Below are positions 22,576 through 34,065 of a DNA stretch of 64,000 bases, piece after piece. The notes under the pieces are model-generated. The model saw nothing but the letters and a program-made list of their open reading frames with translations, ran no database searches and was not told the DNA's origin. The position numbers and the translations under genes are program-made. Source of the stretch: Membranipora membranacea (lineage: Eukaryota; Bryozoa; Gymnolaemata; Cheilostomatida; Membraniporidae); the NCBI GenBank assembly GCA_914767715.1, contig OU612069.1, positions 6,076,001-6,140,000 of the forward strand. Reading direction: 5' to 3'. Numbering within the stretch: the first letter of the stretch is position 1; every line of letters starts with the position of its first letter.

Positions 22576-24019
22576 TGCACACGAGCATATGTACCATAGA
22601 CAAAAATTAAATTACTAAGAAAGGTTTTTAATGTTGCCAAGAATTTGAGGCTTGACGAAGGCGACCACGATATTATTGTGCTGTTTTGCTGATGAGCATC
22701 ACATCATACACAATTTTCTAGAGCGATGCCCTCAAATGCATGTTCCATACATTAGTAGCAAGTATATGTATAAGTATATGCATCCTTTTCTCGCAACATT
22801 TCATGTTTGTGATAGCAAGTAAATCAATAAAAACCTAGAGCATTTCTTGTAAACATAAAATCGTAAATAATTTTAGATTTGATCCATATGAACCAATTCA
22901 TATGGACTAACCAAGGCCATCGCCACAGGTGAAAATGAATCCCCATGATGTAAAAATATGTTTGTAAAAATATTGATTTAGAGGCTGACGAATCGAGCTG
23001 CCAGGGTAGAAAGGCATACGTTTGATGTAATTTTATGCTATTGAAGCCATTGCCTGGATTTATCCGGTTCACCCGCAAATTCACTTTTTTAACATTCCTA
23101 AAATTCAAATTTCTATTTAGCCATAATGATCTATTTCGCAAATCACTGGGATTGGCAGTGCAGTAAGAGCAGAGCTTATCACAAATGAAATCAAATACCC
23201 ACAACAAATACCACACATAATTCTCATGCAAAAGTTTGATTTTATCTTTATTATTCATCTCTGCCAAAAATTAGCAATTCAAGCAATGTGATCTAGAATA
23301 GAGCACACAATGCAGTTGCAAATTCCTTGTCACCAATGAATTAATTATTTCAATGGGCTGTCACAACTATCCACACCAAGAAATAATTTAGATACGATCA
23401 CTTTGGATATTATTAGTAATGCCCGAGAACATGGCTTCTCAATTTTAAGACGCTGCCAAGCTGAAAGTAAATCTATCGGCTATTAAACAAGCAGATAAGA
23501 CTTTCCTGGGAAAGCGCATTATTTTGCCACCTTCCAATGACATAAATGTCCAACTATCTGCTTAAAACATCAAGCAGTGTTGACCCTGTGATCAAATATG
23601 CATGTCATCTCAGTCTGAATCGAGATGCTTTGACAGAAAGGCAAGTTGGGGTGTAATGTGTTGATATTCAAATTAAATACTAGATTCATTCAATCATGTC
23701 AAGTTCATTACAAGCTAAATTTTAAAAGCATTCTCAAATGCAAATTGGAATTAAGCCATATCAATTTCACATAAATGACTTGATTAGGCAGCGCAGTGAA
23801 AGCATAGCTTATGACAACTAGAATCTAATACCTGGTCATTCATTAATAATATGACATAAATTATTGTAAGGCAACATTTACCATTGTTTATATATTATTC
23901 ATCTCTGCCAACGAGCAAAATCTGAGTTTTTAGCTCACATTCTAAAATCCCCCGAGAAGCCTGAGTTGAACCCCAAAATCTGAGTAACTCGGGCTAAACC
24001 TGAGTGGTTGAGAGCCCTG
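21738..24019. mobile_element. hAT-like DNA element, degenerate
   Basis: Left end CAGGGCTCTCAACCTGGG and right end GGTTGAGAGCCCTG (24006-24019) are inverted repeats of hAT type, with the paired sub-terminal words cctgagttttg and ctgagttttt. The flanks tgtaatat and gtattatt match only partly as an 8-bp duplication. No intact transposase. The left end is duplicated (22309). Diverged repeats at 23100-23270 and 23740-23930 lie inside. Confidence 0.6.
22022..22199 (+). repeat. 178-bp module, copy 1 (copy 2 at 25371-25548)
   Basis: Over 95% identical to 25371-25548 from aataaaaattttgttgag to gtagtattaacaat. It occupies the end of the first 571-bp unit and is absent from the second, so it moves independently of the duplication. 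Confidence 0.85.
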
Positions 24020-25370
24020 GTATTATTGTCTGTGATATGTAATAAATCAATCAAATCAATCAGGTGAAGACCAGAGCAGGCAGGGGAGGGATTTTGTTTT
24101 GCAGCTTAATTCGAGTTCGAAATCTTCCAAATGCAGTCACCAATAGCACCTCGGCCATATGCCATTAACAGCTTGAAGTCAATATGGTTAGTTGGGTATC
24201 CAGATGAATCACAGTATGAAAGGTTTTTACTATGGTATCTACTGTCGTGAGAATATTGCTCATTGTGTTAATGGCTGTGATGCCATAAGGAGAGCAAGGA
24301 GTTACAGGGGCCTTAGCCCATGATAATATTCAAAATTGTATTGTGCTAACCTAAATTATTAACCATCCTTTGTAAGCCTCTATAAATAAATAAATAAGCA
24401 TTCACTATTAGTATGCCTACCTGTAAATATGAGAGCACTATGTAGTAAATCATTTTATTGTATGACATAAACAGAGAGACATTGCGACAACACAAACCAT
24501 CACAAACCAACACAATTATGAGATTATATTGACTTAATCTTGTCACCAAACAATAGCTCATGGGCCTGTTTTTAAAAACAATTTGAATTAGCCACACATA
24601 TTTTATTATGAATAGCAATAAATGATAACACTCTATGAGAAGAATGCTGTGTGTACAGCCTCTGCTTCCAATTGATATTGCTAGCATAATGAATTACGCT
24701 GTGTTAAACACTTTCCTGCTCCTATCTCAATTTTAACTTATGAATCCCTATGCTCAGTACCAAGATATACACATAGTTTGGTAACCTTCCATTTATCATA
24801 ATAGTTAGATTGCAATTCAGTATTCATAGATCAGCTTCTTGCTATAATCTGTAATCAAAGAGAAACCCATGCATCCCAATTGACAAGCCCTCGGGGCTAA
24901 CCAAACCCATGACCTCCAACGCATGCGCTGTGCGACTGACACTCTTAACGTATGTCACCAACTCTTAAATCCATCTCATTCTTGATAGCACGCTTTCTGC
25001 ATCAAACAATCGAAGCTAAAAAAATAAACTCTATTTTAACCACAATTTCTAAATTGAAAGATTCATACCCATTTGTGTTGACTAAATAAGCCATCACAAA
25101 ATTACAAAGAAGATCTTTCCGAACCCACAGAGTCAGTATATTTTGGAGGCATGTGTCTTGTGAGATTATAGTAATAATAATAATAGCCATTCACATCATG
25201 GTTGCACTAGCTTGCCATGCACTTCTAGTAGCTTGACTTAGGAGGCTCTACTGGTCGTGGAGCAAGTCGATTGAATAGTAAAAATTCAAGCACTTTCTGG
25301 ACGATCAGACGTTTGACAAAGGTGGAAAAACCTATATATACATGAAATTACAACTAAACTACACATGAAT

Positions 25371-25548
25371 AAAAATTTTGTTGAGGTATTAATCATTGAA
25401 ATAAGATGGGAAACCAATCAAGACCATTTGTGCCTAAGACTTATTTCCACATTTGATGTTGAATGATGAGATTTCCTGCTAAATTACTGAATTCGAATAA
25501 TTTACTTCATGATCAGAATATTTTGTAAAATGTAGTATTAACAATTTA
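25371..25548 (+). repeat. 178-bp module, copy 2
   Basis: Near-identical to 22022-22199. Flanks differ from those of copy 1; no clear target duplication or terminal inverted repeat. Confidence 0.85.
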
Positions 25549-26292
25549 TAATCTTTGGTAATCACGGTATTAGGCTACCAGTAGCAGATTATAATTGTAC
25601 TTGTTGCATTGGGGACATAGGATTTTTGTGCATGATACATAGATTGAATTGAAAGCTTGATATAGAAGAGGCTTTGTTTAGACAAAGAGAGTATATCAAA
25701 GGCTAAGGTGTCTGGTGTATTGCGCAATCGTAAGCACACATCAGGCATAATTTCAAAAAGCAGATATACATAACACATTTTGCTTGCATGCAACTTGCAA
25801 TGATGCAAAAATCGGAATATCTGGACAGCCCTATTCTGGATAACCAAAAGAAATTTGGAAGTAATTGGACTATTGGAAGTAGGTTTGCGATACATTACTT
25901 TGTTAGTAATGGCTGTTTTTTGTAGATTTCTTTGAGAAATAATAATTTTTTAAAGATTATTGTGGCTCATTGGGTTTATATTGGTATAATATATAATTAT
26001 ATGTGGGTTTAGTTCACCCATGATAAATAAACTTCCCTAGAGTGAAGTTCAAAGTTTGGTCAGGAGGAGATAATCACAAAATCAGCCAGTACTTTTAATG
26101 AACTGAGTGGAAGGTTTGCAATGGCAAGGATGTGTAGTCCAAGACATATTTAACAATATCCTTTGCCTGACAATGGTGGAGGATTGTACAGGGTAACCAC
26201 CCTGGCACAGGGCACCTGAGCTGAGCCTGGTTGTTAAATCACTCACTCAGACAAAATACTGACAGTGAATCAAGCACAACACATGATCAGCC

Positions 26293-26408
26293 TGATGGTA
26301 GTTTAAGCGCTAACATGATGTCCGGAGAGCTGGTGGTAGCATTTCATTATCAACCACTTTGCCAATGCCAATGCTACTACCAGCTCTCCGACACCTATTA
26401 AGCGCTAA
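26293..26408. mobile_element. Small palindromic element
   Basis: Arms TTAAGCGCTAA..gtccggagagctggtggtag and ctactaccagctctccgaca..TTAAGCGCTAA, about 35 bp each with a short spacer. TTAA at both outer ends suggests a MITE of the TTAA-target class. Confidence 0.65.
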
Positions 26409-26476
26409 AACCAGTCTCATGGTTAAAACTCACTTCCTGTTTAATCCAACTAACTTGACATTAAAACTTAACTTGT

Positions 26477-26491
26477 CCCCCCCCCCCCCCA
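26477..26491 (+). repeat. Poly-C run
   Basis: About 14 consecutive C. Simple repeat; its length in the assembly may be unreliable. Confidence 0.8.
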
Positions 26492-27326
26492 CTACACCAT
26501 TGAGACAAGTTTGTCTTAGCATATCAATTGAATAATATCCGTAGCTTTGAATTTACAGCCAAAATATCCTCATAGTTATACAACAACTAGCATAATCTGG
26601 CTCAGATCCAGTAGGGTCGGTATTCCAAGACTGATTTCGATGTAAACCGATATCAATATCAATATCAATGTTTGATTGTCGTCTGTCACAAATGTTTTGG
26701 CTAGTGATACAAGCAACAGGTGTAGTATTATAAAAGAAAACATCAGTACAGATTACTGGTTGCACTCACTGTACAACATAATGAATGAGACAATATTTGA
26801 TAGACCAGTCCTTGTCAATGCACAATAGAGAATTACACAATCAAACATAGGCATATTAATCTCATCATGAACTGTTTGCAAACAAGGGGAGGTTCGTAAC
26901 TTCTGTACGTCCCTTGGTATGCGCTTGTTCATTATATCTCATCATATTGCGCAATTCAGAGGTCGCCAGAGATGATGAATTAGAGACACAATGCAGTGTT
27001 AATATCTGCGCCGCCTGCCATTGTATAGCAACAAGTCAAGGCCAGAGGAAGGATATATTGTTACTCTGTGTTTATATCATATAGAATCAAGCCATCTACA
27101 TCACTAGAAAACAGATATTAACTTCTCAAAGCTGGATACCCTGTGTAGACATGTACTGGTAGTTTGAAAATCAGAAATCATAGGATGGTGACCACTGATA
27201 CAGACTTATATTACTGGTAGAGACAGATAGGATTACGTGGATCACCTTCATTTCTGTCTTCTGACTGCAGATACCAGGTAAGCTTATCTAATCAATGCTG
27301 TCACCAGGACAGTGGTCACTCTACAT

Positions 27327-28086
27327 CAGCTGTGGGCAACCTACGGCCTTTTTGCCAGTGCGGCCTAATTGGTAATATTTTGCGGCCTAATTGTGGCCTT
27401 TTGCCTATAAAAGTTGGTACGCATTAATTTTATTTCCCGTTTTGTTATGTGGATACCAAGTTTACATAGCGCTCTGATAGCACAATATTCATTTAAAAAA
27501 ATGGTGGCCATTCTGTACTATGCATGTAGCTTTGCTTCCCAAGCTATTCTACACAAAAATATTTTCAAGTGCTTTATTTTCAAATTAAACCAGAACAGTG
27601 GCCTCTGGATGTTGAAATCACAAAGTTGTATAATACTATATTAATTATTATTTTGCAAAACTGTCATTTTGAACAAGAAAGGCAAAATTGTATCAACGTG
27701 TTACAAGAGTGATGCTGCATTTTGGCTAAAAATTTCCAGATTCGTACCTCTTATTTCACAAAAAATTCTCCTTGCGGGAGGGCGCTACAGCACCCACCCT
27801 GCCCTATGCCATACACATGACACACAGGGGTATGATCATGTATACACAACCAAATCAAATCATGAGAAATATGACACCATAAAACATCAGAAGATTCGAT
27901 AAACCAGTAATTTTGTTAAGATGATATTTCTTGCAAAATAATATTATTACAGTTTATAATTTATACAAAAGAATTGCCAAAAATTGTTACGCCTGTTCCA
28001 AATCCAAGCTTGTAAGATATGTTGCGGCCTTTTGAGTTGAGACTTCGTAAAATGTGGCCTTTTTCATAAAAGGTTGCCCACCCATG
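27327..28086. mobile_element. hAT-superfamily non-autonomous element with perfect 8-bp TSD
   Basis: Begins CAGCTGTGGGCAACCTACGG and ends AAAGGTTGCCCACCCATG, imperfect terminal inverted repeats of hAT type, with subterminal gcggcctt repeats on both sides. It is flanked on both sides by CTCTACAT (27319-27326 and 28087-28094), an exact 8-bp target duplication. The 760-bp interior has only chance ORFs, so it depends on a transposase elsewhere. The intact duplication implies a fairly recent insertion. Confidence 0.9.
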
Positions 28087-28747
28087 CTCTACATTATAAC
28101 AGGAATAATCAAAGACCCATAGCAGAGCTTATTAATATTTATACTCATACGGACCAATACAATCTTGATTCAACTGCTTTCATCGGAGTGGCATTATCAC
28201 ACAACATGGATGGCCAAAGGCTCTGCCAACCTCAATAACCATTATCGGCACTGAATTTTACATAATGTAGGAGACCAAAGATCAGATTGCAAGTTAGTTA
28301 GTTAGTTTTTTATGAGCCAGCACCACACTGACTCTCGTGATCTGACTGGGCATGTAGATCAATGATAAACTATGCTATAATTACCACAAAGCAGGTGTCG
28401 TAAAGCTAAGTATGCATCATGCGTGACTTGTATTTGCGCATGTGCAAGAACAATGAGTTTAGTTTGGGTTCTGATTGCAACTTTGGAAAGGGGAAATGGG
28501 ATATCCCCTGCATAAACTGTCAATCAAAATCAGCTAATAATGACAAGAGAGGATAACTATTAATAACAAATCCGCACGCTTTGGGGAGGATGTCACCAGA
28601 GCAGGTAGCCAATCAGATGGCTTCGGAATTCCGAGGCTCAATTTTGCAGAGATCAGCTCATGCCCAGAGCTGAGCATGCGCAGAATGAGCCAGCACTGCA
28701 GCGTCGTCATCCACTATAGCAAATACATCCTCATTCTCACGTGAAAC

Positions 28748-29605
28748 TACACTGACGTCCATAGCATGAGCAACTGTCAGAACTCAGGCTAATCTCACAA
28801 ACAGCCTAAACTACACTGATGCCCATAGCATGAGCAACTGCCAGAACTCAGGCTAATCTCACAAACTGCCTATACTACACTGACACCCATATCATACCGC
28901 CAGAAGAAATCGGGCTCATAAACTGCCTAAACTACTCGGACACCAATACCATACGCTACTCTCAGAACTCAGGCTAATCTCACAAACAGCCTAAATTACA
29001 CTGACGTCCATAGCATGAGCAACTGTCAGAACTCAGGCCAATCTCACAAACAGCCTAAACTACACTGACGCCCATAGCATGAGCAACTGCCAGAATTCAG
29101 GCTAATCTCACAAACTGCCTAAACTACACTGACACCCATATCATACCGCCAGAAAAAATCGGGCTCACAACCTGCCTAAACTACACGAACACCCATATCA
29201 TACCGTCAGAAGAAATCGGCTCATAAACTGCCTAAACTACACCGACGCCCATGGCATAGGCTATTCTCAGAACTCAGGCTAATCTCACAAACGGCCTAAA
29301 CTACACTGATGCCCAAGGCATAAGCTACTGTCAGATCTCAGGCCAGTCTCACAAACAGGCTAATCTCACAAACTGCCTAAACTACCCTGACGCCCATAGC
29401 ATAGGCTACTCTCAGAACTCAGGCTAATCTCACAAAAAACCTTAACTACACCGATGCCCATAGCGTGAGCTACTGTCAGATCTCAGGCCAATCTCACAAA
29501 CAGGCTAATCTCACAAACTGCCTAAACTACCCTGACGCCCATAGCATAGGCTACTCTCAGAACTCAGGCTAAACTCACACACTGCTTTAACAACACTGAC
29601 CCCCA
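28748..29605 (+). repeat. Satellite/minisatellite array, unit about 64 bp
   Basis: Roughly 13 copies of a unit with the blocks ctacactgacgcccatagca, tgagcaactg, tcagaactcaggctaatctc and acaaactgccta. Units vary in length (some shortened, some with an extra caggctaatctcacaa), and a higher-order pattern of two to three units recurs. No coding potential. Confidence 0.92.
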
Positions 29606-29693
29606 TATCATAAGGTGAGATATCTGATCAGTGACACATTCTTAGTCACTGTGACGAACAATATCATATTTCTCTGCTGTGAAAATGCAGGCA

Positions 29694-31262
29694 TTATCAT
29701 GGGCCCCACGGACTTACATGTCTTTACTTTGCCAATGTCCACTATCAACCACCCAAGAAACACCAAACAGGAAAAGACACAAAAAAATTATTTTGACAAC
29801 CGACCTTGAAATATCTCACAATATCTCTCCCCTCCTTCCTCTTTCATTTGCTTCAGGTATGAAGTTTCTAGCACAAACAGAGCTGACTTTAAGGACCAGA
29901 GAAAAAAGATGCTTTCTTGCATCTAGATGCCAGATCATGTGACATGTCATAGCAATCGAGGACGATTGCAACCAAGGGAGTGCAGATGTCACATCTACAG
30001 AGCAAACAGGAGAATTTTCTATATCATCATCAGTACACTCAAACTCAACTTGAGGACACGCTAGTAACAGACAGGACATTTAACCTCGATCAAAGTTAAC
30101 TGAATCAAAGTGAACATCGATCAAAGGCAACTGAATTAAATCAAAGCGCTAATTTTAATATCTGTACCCACTCTTGGGACCGATCAACCCACTCTTGGGG
30201 CAGATGTATTTTGTTGTTTTTCTTGTGTTTGTTTACTGATGAGTGTCAGCAGTGTTTTAATGGGTTTGAAACCATGCTATATAAGAACATGGTTCACGAA
30301 TGGAAAGGCCTCTTCGTTTGCAACTTCATTTGGAGGCAGGTCAGTTTTCAAACATGGAAGTTTTACAGTTTTTATCATAATATTATTCACATTTTACATT
30401 AGTTATATTTATAGGGAAATAGAACTTGCCTTATTTTTGATAATGGCACAGTATAAAACTTGGTTGGATTATTTGTATCATCAATTAATTTAGTTAAATG
30501 AATTAAAGTGAGCATGCATGGCATCATCAACTAGAAAGAATAACTTGTTGAAATCAGACATGTACTGTTAAGTTGAATAAATTGCGCTTGATTCTAAACT
30601 TGAACGAACTAAAAGACACGCTCTTAAGTCAAGTGTTTAATCGCGACATCAAATGAGATCACATCTAAATAAGTCAGTGTCGCATAGTGAGAATCATCAT
30701 GCAAAGCTCATGAGCACAGATCTCAGTAGCGGAGAGTTAATGCGGTGACTCCATAACCCGGAATCCCACAGCTTCTACAAAATTCACAAAACCTGAGTAG
30801 GCTGAAATGGCTGCATGAGTATTGACATCCCCACATGATTATTGTACTTATATTTTATTTCACTAAATTGGTTCTTTTTACACTCATATATGAGTTCTAA
30901 ATTATATTCCTTAATTTTTAAGCTACTAATAAACTATGAGAAACCATATATGAGTATAAAAAGAACCAATTTAGTGAAATAAAAAAAATAATCATGTGGG
31001 GATGTCAATACTCATGCAGTCATTTCAGCCTACTCAGATTTTGTGAATTTTGTAGAGGCATCTTTTTTCTCTGCTCAATAAAGTCAGCTCCGTTTGTGCT
31101 AGAAACTTTAAACCTGAAGGAGGAGTGAGTTAGTGTGAGAGAGTTCAAGGTGGGTTGTAAAAAAATTCTTTTTGTGTCTTACCCTGTTTGGTGTTTTTGA
31201 GTGGTTGATAGTGGACATTGGCAAAGCAAAGACATGTAAGTCCCAGGGGCCCATGGCTATTA
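29694..31262. mobile_element. Inverted-repeat pair enclosing a second palindrome
   Basis: 29694-29797 and 31157-31262 are inverted copies of each other (gacatgtaagtcc, gtggttgatagtggacattg and tgtttggtgttt blocks). Between them lies a second palindrome (30771-31055). This may be one 1.57-kb fold-back element carrying another, or two halves of an inverted duplication. No ORF of note. Confidence 0.65.
30771..31055. mobile_element. Palindromic MITE, arms about 115 bp
   Basis: The left arm starts ctacaaaattcacaaaacct and the right arm ends attttgtgaattttgtag. The paired blocks tgagtaggctgaaatg/catttcagcctactca, gacatccccacatgatta and ttggttcttttta also match as inverted repeats. Interior AT-rich, non-coding. 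Confidence 0.8.
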
Positions 31263-31483
31263 TCCATTAATGCATATGAGTTACATCGTGTGAATAAACT
31301 TGGTCATATTTGAATAATCTAATCCATCGAGCCCAAAACACATATCATATCCTTGTTCATCATTTATTGCATTGTTGTTATCGCCCTCCTCGCATTCTCT
31401 CATAATAAGTTTATCAACAGGTTGAGCGTATGTAGTGCATTTCACTAACTTGTGCGCAGCAGGCCAAAGCGAAGCGTTGATCG

Positions 31484-33360
31484 TTGATTTCTCTTGGTAA
31501 TCTCAGTCTAAGCATGGACGCCGTTTTTCAAAGGTTCCTAGGCAGTATGTCTAACTCGGACATTTCAGCCTTAAAATCCAAATGTAGGTTTAGAGGCATT
31601 GATTTTAATGGTGACAAGAGCACCTTCTTATCTCGGCTACAGCAGTTACTTGAAAAGGAGTCTTTCGCACCGGTGCCATCTCAGAGTCAGCAAATCCAAA
31701 CTCTGGCAGCAACTGACTACACATACATGTCTGTAGCTGCGGAGCACATGTCAGGATACGCTGATTAGATACAGCCTGAACAATATAACGGAAGCCTATC
31801 AACAGGACAGCACTCACTACTAGATGGAGACCAGCCAAGATATCAACATTCAGGAATACAATGTATCAACACCCAGCACAAGTCAGCTTAGCAGAAGCAG
31901 AATCTCTAGAAGGCTCTATTCTTTAATATGATAACTAGACAGATACAAAAGCTCTCCAGATTATCTAGCATTAGCTCATTATGATGAGGTTCACAATTTA
32001 CTCAACTTCTCTAGGTTATCAAACCACATCAAGTACTAGGCACACCATCACTAACACCACGGCAACTAGACCATCAGATTTGCAGGCGACAGTTAATTGA
32101 TCACCAGGAGTGTAACACCAGCCCCTCGATCTCCAGGTTTGCAAGCATCATCTCCACTACAAAGTCATCACTTAAAGGGATAATACACTTCTGATCTCTG
32201 TTTTGCAGCCAATGGAGCACAGAAAAATTTATGCAAAACTACAATTTAGAATGCACATTTGAGCAGAACAAGGGGTTTTGAATTACAAATAAGGAGTTTA
32301 TGTATGTACATACATTTTTCTGTGCTCCATTGGCTGCCAAACAGAGATCAGAAGTGTATTTCCCTTTAACTATGCGTTCTTCTACAGGTTTGAATTAATC
32401 AGCCAGCAACAGGTCATCCTGTACCAGCACAAAGACTCGAATTATTATAAAAAAACTCTGCAGCGTCAGCTAACATACAACCTGATACCCTACTATCAGC
32501 AACCTCACCAGTACGATCCTACAGCCAAATACTATTACAAGGCGTACAAATTAAGGAAATTCATATCACATATACCCAATGTGCATCTGTCATATTGTTT
32601 ATCCGATGAGTGAGAGTCGAAAATAGAGTCTCTGACTCCTTGGCTTACCTGATGTTTAAAAATTAATTTGCATCATGTGGGTCTATGTTAGACAATGATA
32701 TGACATAACTCATTTCAAAAATCCAGATTACTGAAAGTGTAGTATGACTTGTGTCTTAGCACTAATTGGCTACGCTAAGATGTATAGCTTCGAGGTTGGA
32801 TGATAAGTGAAAGTTGGAAAGGTGCCCTTGCTCAATTATCAAATGAATTTATGGCCAATCACAGGAAGGTATGTGTGCAGGACAAATTGCCATTGCAACA
32901 GATACCTAAAGATAATGTGCCCGCTTTTCTCCCACTGGACCAAACCGCAGGCGGTATAACAATCATTGAGGTGTCTTCTCTGTGATATATACTCTGTGAT
33001 TTAAAATACCAAAAAAAATCATGCTGATATAATTAGTCTTTAAAAGAACAGTTGAGTCACAGTCACACCTGGCACATGAGCAGCCCCTGAACGGTAATCA
33101 CTAAGGGGTTGATTTTATGAAAGACCACATCGGGAACAACACTCTGCTCCCTTACATGCTAGTTATTTCTCATATAATTTTTTCGTTTGTTGGAATATAA
33201 GGAGTATGTCAAAGATAAATCAGGTAGGCCTAAAGTTAAATCTAGTAAGAATTCCATTTCTGTGCCATACATCTTTTGGGGTGGCAAACCATTTCCAGCT
33301 TTAGATGACAAGGCTAAACACTGGCTTTCTTACACCCTCTCATGATAGTATAGATGGGTA
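31484..33360 (+). pseudogene. Degenerate ORF-bearing mobile element or gene remnant
   Basis: Starts with a 94-codon frame (31484-31768) holding SNSDISALKSKCRFRGIDFN and then FLSRLQQLLEKESF, a SAP-like two-helix pattern seen at N-termini of some mobile-element proteins (weak similarity, my reading). Broken protein-like stretches follow: a Tyr/Gln-rich one at about 32400-32560, a 61-codon frame at 32800-32985 (PKDNVPAFLPLDQTAGG) and another near 33200-33345. A MITE interrupts it at 32176. Family not recognised. Confidence 0.35.
32176..32365. mobile_element. 190-bp palindromic MITE, TTAA target, related to the 7-kb element
   Basis: Ends AGGGATAATACACTTCTGAT and, inverted, AGGGAAATACACTTCTGATC, then CAGCCAATGGAGCACAGAAA on both arms. 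Flanked by TTAA (32172-32175, 32366-32369). The termini match those of the element at 42113-49141, so it is probably a deletion derivative of that family. Confidence 0.85.
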
Positions 33361-33654
33361 GTATAGAGGAGAGAAGGTAGTTAATAGAGAGCTGACATTT
33401 AAACCTTGGAATGAGTGAGAGTTAGTTTTTGTGCTTGTCTAGCCAAACTGCTTGTGACATGTTCCAAAAGCTCAAGTTTCTGTTTTCTCCTAATGTGATG
33501 CAAATTGAAGATTAGCTTCTAACACTAACAATCATTGTACTATGACAGGCACTGACGATGTTTACCCACCATTCAAACACCCTTTCAGCAAAATGTCATT
33601 ATCATTTGGAGTTGTGGATCCCCGTACACTTTGCGCATGCATGTGCATCAATCA

Positions 33655-33845
33655 GTTCAGGTTGGTTACCTTTGCGACTGAACTAATTCGAATGTGCTTG
33701 AGTTATCAAACTAAAAGGCCATCCCACCCGTACTGGGAAAAAATTAGCTTTTTATGGGCAAAATGAAAATAGGTCATTCGGGCCAGTTTGTGGCACTGTA
33801 GCTACATTGCAGAGAGACTCGTATCACAGAGTTGATCTGAAAGAA
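33655..33845 (+). repeat. Dispersed repeat, copy 2 (see 2430-2640)
   Basis: Same orientation and block order as 2430-2640. Lies just upstream of the first recognised exon of the large gene. Confidence 0.65.
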
Positions 33846-33893
33846 GTGCGGACAGACAGGTTATGACTTGTTCTAATTATCTTGTTTATTAGA

Positions 33894-34065
33894 TATAACA
33901 GGGCTGAGATCTATGGCATATAGTCATGTTTCTGGAGTAGATAATTTACCTGATATGATGGGTCTGTATACCACTCATCTAATGAAGACTTTAACGAATC
34001 AGTACAGACTATCACCACACATCAAACTGGATATACAGATGAGCAACAGGAATCGGAATATCAAG
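33894..34065 (+). pseudogene. Frameshifted duplicate of exon 37588-37800
   Basis: Acceptor TTTATTAG and donor CAAG/GTTTG. The first part reads AYSHVSGVDNLPD (compare YSRVSGVDNLAD in 37588-37800) and the second, in another frame, YDGSVYHSSNED (compare SVYHSSNED). One missing base near 33957 separates them. In the second frame the exon leaves in phase 1 and fits exon 35430-35583 (G + AT = Asp). Either a dead exon copy or a real exon with an assembly indel. Confidence 0.55.

Noticed and set aside
22824-23267. 147-codon ORF inside the hAT-like region
   Set aside because: AT-rich, no transposase motif, and it overlaps diverged repeats; treated as chance.
28748-29605. CRISPR-like array
   Set aside because: Repeats are adjacent 64-bp units without spacers, in eukaryotic DNA; a minisatellite.
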